From Clostridia bacterium (GTDB lineage Bacteria; Bacillota; Sulfobacillia; SLMV01): a DNA stretch of 12,767 bases. The DNA lies in NCBI GenBank assembly GCA_007136565.1, contig SLGS01000215.1, forward strand, positions 1 through 12,767. The letters are read 5' to 3'. The notes below the pieces were generated by a model. That model worked only from the letters and a program-made list of their open reading frames with translations, was not told where the DNA came from and did no database searches. Position 1 is the stretch's first letter, and each line of letters begins with the position of its first letter. The position numbers and the translations under genes were made by a program. This document shows positions 6,743 through 12,767 of the stretch, piece after piece.

Positions 6743-9111
6743 CTGGGACCCTCCTCGTCTTCTCTGTGTGACGCTTCACCGGCATCGCCATCGCGTTCGG
6801 CCCGATATCGAGAGCGCGACATCAGGACCTCGCGGGGCTTCGATCCCTGGTAGGGTCCGACCACACCCATGTTCTCCATGGTATCCATGAGCCGGCCGGC
6901 GCGGGTGTAACCGACGCGCAGTCGCCTCTGTAGCATGGATACCGAAGCCTCTCCGGCCTCCATGACCACCTCGACTGCCTCTTCCAGCTTGGGATCGCTT
7001 TCGTCGCCGCCCTCGGTGGACGTGGATTCGGTTTCGGCCGCCTCGATGACCTCTTCTCGGTACTCGGGATCACCCTGATCCCGGGAATGATCCAGGAGTT
7101 TCTCGAGGTCATCGTCCGAAAGGAAGCTCCCCTGGGCACGGATGGCCCGATCCCTCCCCACCGGGGAAAACAGCATGTCCCCGTGCCCGAGGAGTTTCTC
7201 GGCGCCGCCGGCATCGAGAATGGTCCTGGAATCCGCGGATGAGGAGACGGCGAAGGCGATCCGCGAGGGTATGTTCGCCTTGATCACTCCCGTGATGACG
7301 TCAACTGAGGGCCTTTGCGTGGCTACCACCAGGTGTATCCCCGCGGCCCTGGCCATCTGGGCCAATCGCTGGATGGCATCTTCCACGTCGACCCTCGCCA
7401 CCATCATCAGATCCGCCAACTCGTCGATGATGATGACTATGCGCGGTATTTCGGGCTCCCCTTTCTCCCGGGCGCGACGGTTGTGGGCGGGGAGATCGCG
7501 AACTCCCCGTTCCGCGAAGTGGTGGTATCGCCGCTCCATTTCCTTGACCGCCCAGGTCAAGCATCCCGCCGCCTTCTTGGCGTCGGTGACCACGGGGGCC
7601 AAGAGATGCGGCAGGCCGTCGTAGGTCATGAACTCGACCACCTTGGGATCGATGAGCAGCAGCTTGACCTGATCCGGTCTCGCCCGCAGCAGTATGCTGG
7701 CTATGAGGCAGCGAATGGAGATGCTCTTTCCGGATCCCGTGGCCCCGGCTATGAGGACGTGGAGCAGGTCCTCGAGACTGACCACCAGGGGTCGGCCGGT
7801 TATGTCCGCCCCGAGGGCGATGCTCAGGAGACTGCCGGCGTTCTTGAACTCGGGACTTTCCGCGATATCGCGCAGGGAGACGGAGGCCACTTCGCTGTTT
7901 GGGACTTCGATTCCCACCGCGGACTTTCCGGGCACGGGCGCCACGACCCGCACCCCGGTAGTGGCCATGCTCAGGGCGATATCGTCGGCCAAGGACACTA
8001 TCTGCGACACCTTCACCCCGGGACCCGGGTGGAGATCGAAGCGCGTCACCGACGGCCCGTGACTTATCTCCAGGACCCGCGCCTTAATGCCGAAATCCCT
8101 GAACGTGGATTCCAACAGGCGAGCCTTTCGGTTCAGCTCCGTCCTGGCACTCTCGCCCAGGGTCCGCGACTCCCCTCCACCGCTGAGTAAGCTGAGCGGT
8201 GGCAGAGCGTAGTCCGCCATACCACCCCGCGCTGCTCCGTCCTCGGCGCCCACCGGCGGCGAGCCTGCATCCGCGCCAGCCCCGGCTCCCGCGGATGTCG
8301 GGGCGGCCGAGTCTATGGGCAGATCCCCCGATTCGTCCGCTCCCGCGTCTTGTCTCCCCCCGCGCACTCGCGCCTTCGAATCGCCGTCCCCCGCGGATCC
8401 CGACGCAACCTCCTCGGCATCCTCGGGATACGTGCGTATGGCCACCTGGGAGGGTTCCGCGGTTTGTCGGGACGCCGATGGCCTGGAGGCCTGGCCCGCA
8501 TCCGTGGCCTCCGACCCCTCCTCGGTACCGCCCAGGAGCCTCCCCAGGCCGCCCGCGACCGAGGACATAACGCGCAGGGCGGATCGACCGAGGGTACTCC
8601 CCGGCACGTTTATCAATAGCAGCAAAGCGACCAGCGCGGTGGACATGAGGATGACCCCGCGGCCCAACGGGCCAAAGGCCGCGGTAAGAGCCCAGGTTAT
8701 GGCCGCACCGACGTATCCGCCGCCCGTCCGGATGGTTTCGGGGTCGAAGGTGGAGCTCTCGCCGGTGCCGACCTGGTAAAAGGCCGCGGTGGTCAGACCC
8801 GCGAAGACCAGTCCGGCCATCCGCGGGGCCGTCATCCCGGGGCGTAACTTCCCTATCCAACCGATCCCGGCCAGCGCCGCGACCAGGGGTATGATCCACG
8901 CAGCTCGACCCAAGAAAGAGGTCATGAGAACGCGCATGGCGTTACCGACGAAGCCGGCGGAGGGATGGTAGAGGGCCAAGACGAAGAGTACGCTCAAGGC
9001 GAGGGCCGCGAGGCCGCGGATCTCGTTCCTCACCCCGCGGTCCACATCCCATCCATTCCCGTTCCCTTTGCCCTTGGTCTTCTTCTGACTTCGCCGTGAC
9101 GAAGATGCCAT
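6739..9111 (-). CDS. ftsK: DNA translocase FtsK/SpoIIIE
   Basis: A full-length 790-residue hexameric DNA pump that clears chromosomal DNA from the division septum and activates dimer resolution. Order of parts: basic N-terminus (1-35), four hydrophobic segments anchoring it in the membrane (about 33-50, 58-86, 97-113, 131-168), a low-complexity linker rich in Ala, Gly, Ser and Asp (about 195-300), the alpha/beta motor (about 320-660) with Walker A GATGSGKS (456-463), Walker B IVIIIDEL (558-565) and VVATQRPSVDVITG (595-608), then a gamma DNA-reading domain (about 705-765) with EASVSMLQRRLRVGY and GSKPREVL. The short linker matches Gram-positive-type FtsK/SpoIIIE rather than long proteobacterial FtsK. 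ATG 9111 has GGGGAGG 5 nt upstream. It lies 44 nt after the amidohydrolase gene and overlaps the QueT-type start. Confidence 0.97.
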   Translation of the reverse strand: MASSSRRSQKKTKGKGNGNGWDVDRGVRNEIRGLAALALSVLFVLALYHPSAGFVGNAMRVLMTSFLGRAAWIIPLVAALAGIGWIGKLRPGMTAPRMAGLVFAGLTTAAFYQVGTGESSTFDPETIRTGGGYVGAAITWALTAAFGPLGRGVILMSTALVALLLLINVPGSTLGRSALRVMSSVAGGLGRLLGGTEEGSEATDAGQASRPSASRQTAEPSQVAIRTYPEDAEEVASGSAGDGDSKARVRGGRQDAGADESGDLPIDSAAPTSAGAGAGADAGSPPVGAEDGAARGGMADYALPPLSLLSGGGESRTLGESARTELNRKARLLESTFRDFGIKARVLEISHGPSVTRFDLHPGPGVKVSQIVSLADDIALSMATTGVRVVAPVPGKSAVGIEVPNSEVASVSLRDIAESPEFKNAGSLLSIALGADITGRPLVVSLEDLLHVLIAGATGSGKSISIRCLIASILLRARPDQVKLLLIDPKVVEFMTYDGLPHLLAPVVTDAKKAAGCLTWAVKEMERRYHHFAERGVRDLPAHNRRAREKGEPEIPRIVIIIDELADLMMVARVDVEDAIQRLAQMARAAGIHLVVATQRPSVDVITGVIKANIPSRIAFAVSSSADSRTILDAGGAEKLLGHGDMLFSPVGRDRAIRAQGSFLSDDDLEKLLDHSRDQGDPEYREEVIEAAETESTSTEGGDESDPKLEEAVEVVMEAGEASVSMLQRRLRVGYTRAGRLMDTMENMGVVGPYQGSKPREVLMSRSRYRAERDGDAGEASHREDEEGPS
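6749..6756 (-). promoter_or_regulatory. Ribosome binding site of the QueT-type gene inside the 3' end of ftsK
   Basis: GAGGAGGG on the minus strand, 6 nt before TTG 6742. It supports the TTG start and the 4-nt stop/start overlap with ftsK. Confidence 0.6.
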
Positions 9112-9155
9112 AAATACCTCCCCGGGGTCCGACGCCCCATCCGGATTTGCGCTGC

Positions 9156-10538
9156 CTACCGCTTATTAAACAACAGGAAGTCCTCGGGATCCACCACCTT
9201 AACCTCCAGGCCGGTCGCCCTGGCGGACTCCTCTCCCCTGGCGGTGGTAATAATGGTGCCGCCACTGCCGTAGACGATGCCGTGGGCCATAACCACCCGT
9301 CCACCCACTACGGTCATGACCGGGATCCCCAGGTCCTCGTCGATTACCGTGATGTCGGCATCGGCGCCGGCTCCGAGGTGACCCTTATCGTGCAATCCCA
9401 GCATGGACGCCCCGGCGGAGGATACCTTGAGGACGAACTCATCCATAGTTAGGGCACCGTATCGTACGAGGGCCAGCCCGTACTCCACTGCGACGTTTCG
9501 AGGGATGCCTCCGCCGTCGGTGGAGATCGCATCGACCACGAAGTTACCCCGGGAATCCTTGCGCGTGGCACAAAGGAAACTGGCCTCGGGCTTGTTGACC
9601 GGGAAACTCATGGATACATCGGTATCCCGCTCTTCCCAGATGGCTACCCCGCGTTCGCCGGTGACCAGGACCGTCTGCCCGCCCTCTTCGATCTGGACCA
9701 GGCCGTAGCCGTCGGCTATCGCCCGCCCGAGGCCGTCGCGATCCGGATCGTATCCGGCCATCTTGAGGCAGTTCCGCGTAACGTGGCTGGTGGGCAATCC
9801 GTCGTCGCCTATCTTTCCGCCGGTACCGTTGATGATGGACAGATAGGATTCGGAGACCAGGTTGGGCTTTTCCGCCAGGGCGGCGAGTCCCTCGAGGGCT
9901 TCCTGCGCGGGATCGCCCGTGATACCCCGGAGGTAACTGTTGACGTGCGCGACGTGCAGGCAGTTGTCGCCGGCGAGTTCTACGGCCTCCAGGAGGCCAC
10001 GGAGGTGGCTCCCCGTCTCCGTCGAACCGACGTGAAATGCCACGTAGGATCTCATCTGGTTGGCCAGCTCGATGAACTTCTGCGTCGCCGCGGGGCTGGA
10101 CGGATTGTGACCCCCGATGAGTTTGATGCCGATGGCGCCCTCCGCCAGCGCTTCCTCGACCAGGGCTTTGCCTTCATCGGTACCCGGTGGATCGTCGGGA
10201 TACGCGGGCATGGTCCTCAGCGCCGCCACATTCAATCCCGCGCCCAGCTCGGGCATCGCCCGAAGCACGTCTCCCCCATCCGCCATGTCCAGGGCGGTGC
10301 AAACCCCGGCCAATGCCATCATCTTGTGGGCCGGCCCCCTTATGTGAACGTGGGTATCGATCACACCGGGTATCGCCGTTAGCCCGTCGAGATCCACCAA
10401 AGCCCCCGCGAGGGCGGCATCCAATTGCTCGCCGACCTCCACTATCTTGCCTTCGGATATTCCGACGTCGACCTCGGCATCCACGCCGTTCGAGGGGTCC
10501 ACCACGCGGGCGGACCTCAACAACAGATCGTATTTCAT
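9156..10538 (-). CDS. Metal-dependent amidohydrolase (dihydroorotase / hydantoinase / D-aminoacylase-like)
   Basis: A 460-residue amidohydrolase-superfamily enzyme. The N-terminal beta part ends in IPGVIDTHVHIRG (56-68), giving metal ligands H63 and H65. Other likely metal-site residues are K139 in IGIKLIGGHN (the usual carboxylated lysine), H169 in VAFHVGST, H195 or H198 in HVAHVNSY, and D341 in STDGGGIP. The C-terminal strand segment GAGADADITVID (389-400) closes the composite beta sandwich typical of imidases. It hydrolyses a cyclic or N-acyl amide bond, but no subgroup signature lets me choose between hydantoinase, N-acyl-D-amino acid deacylase and related activities. It is unlikely to be the pyrimidine-pathway dihydroorotase, since no pyr genes are near. 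ATG 10538 has GGGGGAGG 11 nt upstream. Its position between uppP and ftsK hints at cell-wall or D-amino acid turnover, which is speculation. Confidence 0.85.
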   Translation of the reverse strand: MKYDLLLRSARVVDPSNGVDAEVDVGISEGKIVEVGEQLDAALAGALVDLDGLTAIPGVIDTHVHIRGPAHKMMALAGVCTALDMADGGDVLRAMPELGAGLNVAALRTMPAYPDDPPGTDEGKALVEEALAEGAIGIKLIGGHNPSSPAATQKFIELANQMRSYVAFHVGSTETGSHLRGLLEAVELAGDNCLHVAHVNSYLRGITGDPAQEALEGLAALAEKPNLVSESYLSIINGTGGKIGDDGLPTSHVTRNCLKMAGYDPDRDGLGRAIADGYGLVQIEEGGQTVLVTGERGVAIWEERDTDVSMSFPVNKPEASFLCATRKDSRGNFVVDAISTDGGGIPRNVAVEYGLALVRYGALTMDEFVLKVSSAGASMLGLHDKGHLGAGADADITVIDEDLGIPVMTVVGGRVVMAHGIVYGSGGTIITTARGEESARATGLEVKVVDPEDFLLFNKR

Positions 10539-10540
10539 GT

Positions 10541-10588
10541 CATCATCGACCTCCCCCTCCCGGTCACCCGGGTACGGTTTTGATGATG
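10541..10588 (-). promoter_or_regulatory. Possible translation-control fold in the amidohydrolase leader
   Basis: In the 87-nt gap after uppP the minus strand contains CATCATC (10588-10582), complementary to GATGATG (10547-10541) just before the start codon. Between them sit a perfect CCCGG-GTGA-CCGGG hairpin with a GNRA-type tetraloop (10572-10559) and the ribosome binding site. If formed, the outer 7-bp stem would enclose the ribosome binding site. A 7-bp match in a short gap can arise by chance, and no comparative support is available here. Confidence 0.3.
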
Positions 10589-10625
10589 CCTTTCAACGAT
10601 GCTGCGGGGTTTCCTCCCGAGGCCA

Positions 10626-11456
10626 TCAGGCGGCGAAACCTCTGACGAGCAGAATCACGGTCCCCAGTAACCAAAGGTATGGAGAGAAGTGATGCAGTTG
10701 TCCCCGGGACAATTTGTCGATTACGAACCTCAGTGCCAGGTATCCGGCCAAAGCGGCGGCCATCACGGCGACGATCAGGCCGGTAGCCACGCCGGGCTCG
10801 GCCAGGAAAGTCCTATTGGCAACCAGGTCGACGAGGAGTGCCCCGGCTATGACAGGAGCGCTCAGGAGAAATGAATGCCGGGCCGCCTCCCGGCGGGAGA
10901 GGCCTAGGTACAGCGCGGCGAAGATGGTTACCCCCGATCGGGATATCCCCGGGAAGATGGCCGCGGCCTGGGCGAGGCCGAGAAGTATTGCCGAACCTAT
11001 GGGGATGAACTTGCCGGCGGGATTTCGCCACCTAGTGGCCCAAAGCAAGAGTCCCGTCACTATCCAGGCTACGGCGACGAAATCGAGGTTTTCGAAATTG
11101 GCGACGGCCATATCCCCCACGAGGAGAGCGACGATACCGGTTACTACCGTTGCTATGAACAGGGTGAAGCCCGTGTAGAAGTCGGGCCGGGCCAAAACGC
11201 GCCGGATTGGCGAAGTGCGCCGAAGTAGGTCGAGGGTACCGCGAAGGAGCGCGGCGGCGATTCGAAGGATGTCCCTCCGATAGTGGGTGATAACGGCGAG
11301 GAGGGTTCCCCCGTGGACGGCGACCTCCAAGGTGACGCCCGGGTACTGCATGTCGAAGATATGCTTAAACAGCACCAGGTGTCCGGAACTGCTTACGGGT
11401 ATGAACTCGGTCAGTCCCTGAACGATGCCGAAGAGGACCAACAAAAGGACGTCCAC
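10626..11456 (-). CDS. uppP: Undecaprenyl-diphosphatase UppP (BacA)
   Basis: This integral membrane enzyme dephosphorylates undecaprenyl pyrophosphate to the carrier lipid needed for peptidoglycan synthesis and confers bacitracin tolerance when abundant. The sequence has the two catalytic motifs: QGLTEFIPVSSSGHL (13-27) with E17 and H26, and PGISRSGVT (169-177) with R173, plus about eight hydrophobic helices over 276 residues, the usual length. GTG 11456 is chosen as start because GGGGAGG lies 8 nt upstream and the product then begins MDVLLLVLFGIVQGL, right at the first helix. The frame continues upstream to ATG 11522, but the extra 22 residues are Pro/Gly/Arg/Glu-rich, fit no UppP N-terminus and lie in a hairpin-rich leader. 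It follows RNase J after a 123-nt gap. Confidence 0.95.
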   Translation of the reverse strand: MDVLLLVLFGIVQGLTEFIPVSSSGHLVLFKHIFDMQYPGVTLEVAVHGGTLLAVITHYRRDILRIAAALLRGTLDLLRRTSPIRRVLARPDFYTGFTLFIATVVTGIVALLVGDMAVANFENLDFVAVAWIVTGLLLWATRWRNPAGKFIPIGSAILLGLAQAAAIFPGISRSGVTIFAALYLGLSRREAARHSFLLSAPVIAGALLVDLVANRTFLAEPGVATGLIVAVMAAALAGYLALRFVIDKLSRGQLHHFSPYLWLLGTVILLVRGFAA

Positions 11457-11464
11457 GCGGCTCG

Positions 11465-11471
11465 CCTCCCC
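11465..11471 (-). promoter_or_regulatory. Ribosome binding site deciding the GTG start of uppP
   Basis: GGGGAGG on the minus strand is 8 nt before GTG 11456. An upstream CCTCCC (minus strand, 11498-11493) is complementary to part of it and could mask it. Confidence 0.65.
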
Positions 11472-11492
11472 AGTCTCCCGCTCTCCGGGGCC

Positions 11493-11542
11493 GGGAGGGC
11501 CCCGGGATTCCCGGGGGTTCACCCGTTGCGAGTGAACTCCCC
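11493..11542 (-). promoter_or_regulatory. Competing inverted repeats in the uppP leader
   Basis: In minus-strand order the rnj-uppP gap has GGGG-A-GTTCAC, a 9-nt loop and GTGAAC-C-CCCC-type complement (hairpin 1, 11541-11513), then CCCCGGG-AAT-CCCGGGG, a perfect 7-bp hairpin with a 3-nt loop (hairpin 2, 11516-11500). The shared CCCC at 11516-11513 can pair with the GGGG on either side, so the complete hairpins exclude each other. Directly downstream, CCTCCC (11498-11493) can pair with the uppP ribosome binding site. The layout resembles an attenuator or translation switch, and neither hairpin has a T-run that would make it a plain terminator. G/C-rich leaders form such pairings easily, so regulation is only suggested. 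Confidence 0.4.
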
Positions 11543-11579
11543 GGGGCTCGGGATCAGTATCGTCCCGCGGTCGAGTCGA

Positions 11580-12767
11580 CTACTCCGCGGGGACTTCGAT
11601 GATGATCGGGATAATCATCGGTCGCCTGTGCAGCCTTTCGAATATGAAACTCGAAAGACTGTTCTTCAGGTTGCGTTTCGCCTGGTGCGTATCCTTGATG
11701 ATGCCGTCCGCCCGGTCTATCCACGTGTTCACGGCTCCCAGCATCTCGTCGAGGAGTTCTTCGGATTCCTTGACGTAGACGAAGCCCCGGGTGGTTATTT
11801 CCGGCCCAGATACCACGCGCCCGGAACCGGATTCCACCCCGAGCACCACCGAAACCACGCCGTGCTGGGATAGCTGCTCGCGGTCCCTCAGGACCATTCT
11901 GCCCACGTCACCCACGCCGAGACCGTCCACCAGCATGTCCCGGGATCCCACCGGACCCGAGATGTTCACGCCATCCGGGCCGAATTCGACCATATCACCA
12001 TTTTCGACCATGAGAATGCGATCGTCCGAGTAATGGAGGGATCTCGCCAGGTCGGCGTACGCGACCATGTGCCTGTATTCACCGTGTATCGGTATCGTGA
12101 ACTCGGGCTTGGTAAGGTTGATCATCATCTTGATCTCTTCGCGGCTCGCGTGACCTGAAACGTGAACGCCCGAACGGGCGCCGTATATTACCTTCGCTCC
12201 CAGGCGCGAGAGGTTATCCACGGTGCGGTAGACGAGCTTCTCGTTACCGGGAACGGGGTTGGCCGCGATTACCACCGTGTCGCCGGGTCTGATCTTGATA
12301 CGGCGATCGTCTCCCCGGGACATGCGCGTGAGTGCGCTCATGGGCTCGCCCTGGGTGCCCGTGGTAATAATGGCGATATCTTCATCGGGTACGCTGCGGG
12401 CGGTATCGATGTCCACCAGCACACCCGGGGGTGCTTCGATGTAACCCATCTCCAGGGCTACCTCGACGCTGTTCTCCATGCTCCTACCCATGACGGCAAC
12501 CCGGCGGCCGAAGCGGTGCGCTACGTCTATGACCTGCTGTAGCCTGGGTATATTCGATGCGAAGGTCGCCACCATGATCCGCCCCGGGGCGTCGCGGAAT
12601 ATCTCCTCGAGCCGTTCGCCCACCACGCGCTCGCTGCCCGTGTGTCCTTCCATCTCGGCGTTGGTGCTGTCGCATATTAGGCACCGAACGCCCCTGTCTC
12701 CGACGGAAGCCAGGGTGTAGTAGTCCGTGAGCTCGCCATCGGCCGGCGTCTGGTCGAACTTGAAATC
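11580..12767 (-). CDS. rnj: Ribonuclease J, C-terminal part (5' end beyond the window)
   Basis: The frame is open to the right edge and gives 395 residues. It starts within the GDFKFD motif: residue 1 (DFKFD) probably corresponds to the metal-ligand Asp of the metallo-beta-lactamase core (Asp164 of the Bacillus subtilis enzyme), so about 160 residues are missing. Seen are VRCLICDSTNAE (27-38), TTGTQGEPMSAL (136-147), HVSGHAS (202-208) and TIPIHGEYRHM (224-234), the last holding the metal/phosphate-site histidine H228; the beta-CASP region lies between these motifs. The C-terminal domain includes TRGFVYVKESEELLDEM and ends after RPMIIPIIIEV. The inferred full length of about 558 residues matches the family. 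RNase J is a 5'-3' exo- and endoribonuclease for mRNA decay and rRNA processing. The nearest downstream gene is uppP. Confidence 0.96.
   Translation of the reverse strand, partial: DFKFDQTPADGELTDYYTLASVGDRGVRCLICDSTNAEMEGHTGSERVVGERLEEIFRDAPGRIMVATFASNIPRLQQVIDVAHRFGRRVAVMGRSMENSVEVALEMGYIEAPPGVLVDIDTARSVPDEDIAIITTGTQGEPMSALTRMSRGDDRRIKIRPGDTVVIAANPVPGNEKLVYRTVDNLSRLGAKVIYGARSGVHVSGHASREEIKMMINLTKPEFTIPIHGEYRHMVAYADLARSLHYSDDRILMVENGDMVEFGPDGVNISGPVGSRDMLVDGLGVGDVGRMVLRDREQLSQHGVVSVVLGVESGSGRVVSGPEITTRGFVYVKESEELLDEMLGAVNTWIDRADGIIKDTHQAKRNLKNSLSSFIFERLHRRPMIIPIIIEVPAE

Noticed and set aside
7315..8190. A 291-codon open frame on the plus strand inside ftsK
   Set aside because: It lies opposite the conserved FtsK motor domain, has low-complexity composition and no supporting family.
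8211..8526. Low-complexity Ala/Gly/Ser/Asp-rich stretch in ftsK as a possible insertion or repeat element
   Set aside because: It coincides with the FtsK linker, which is normally disordered and poorly conserved; the reading frame and motor domain are intact.
11457..11522. A 22-residue N-terminal extension of UppP from ATG 11522
   Set aside because: It is low complexity, overlaps strong hairpins, and GTG 11456 has a well-spaced GGGGAGG and a family-like N-terminus.

Overview
The window is a GC-rich, densely packed bacterial segment. All ten protein genes lie on the minus strand, so transcription runs from right to left. The gene content is clearly bacterial: a full-length FtsK/SpoIIIE DNA translocase, the cell-wall lipid phosphatase UppP and RNase J. 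RNase J close to ftsK, a QueT-type ECF transporter component, TTG/GTG starts with strong GGGGAGG-type ribosome binding sites and no outer-membrane functions all point to a high-GC Gram-positive-like lineage. The AsrA/HydB-like iron-sulfur electron-transfer subunit at the left end suggests anaerobic metabolism. A deep-branching anaerobic actinobacterium would fit, but that placement is inference.

Layout in transcription order. (1) 12767-11580: the 3' two thirds of RNase J, whose start lies beyond the right edge. (2) 11456-10626: uppP, preceded by a 123-nt gap rich in inverted repeats. (3) 10538-9156: a metal-dependent cyclic amidohydrolase of unknown substrate (dihydroorotase/hydantoinase/D-aminoacylase superfamily). 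(4) 9111-6739: ftsK. (5) 6742-6263: a QueT-family membrane protein whose TTG start overlaps the ftsK stop. (6) 6208-4994: an MFS transporter. (7) 4836-4021: a Cof-type HAD phosphatase, preceded by a 157-nt gap with a short tandem repeat. (8) 4018-2783: a second MFS transporter, 2 nt after the HAD stop. (9) 2799-2137: a YigZ/IMPACT-family protein overlapping the MFS gene by 17 nt. (10) 2060-897: a class V aminotransferase of the alanine-glyoxylate/serine-pyruvate type. (11) After a 170-nt gap with a very strong hairpin, 726-1: the N-terminal 242 residues of an AsrA/sulfhydrogenase-beta-like protein running off the left edge.

The right half (RNA decay, undecaprenyl phosphate recycling, chromosome translocation) is core growth and division machinery, with an amidohydrolase and a vitamin-type transporter inserted. 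The middle (MFS, HAD, MFS, YigZ, aminotransferase) is tightly coupled in places but has no obvious common pathway. The left gene probably opens a separate redox operon that continues outside the window.

I found no mobile element, CRISPR array, tRNA, rRNA or convincing sigma-70 promoter. Most genes belong to well-known families. The less ordinary points are the competing hairpins in the uppP leader, the amidohydrolase between uppP and ftsK, the HAD gene between two MFS genes, and the redox gene cut by the left edge. I see no sequence evidence that clearly establishes a wholly new system.
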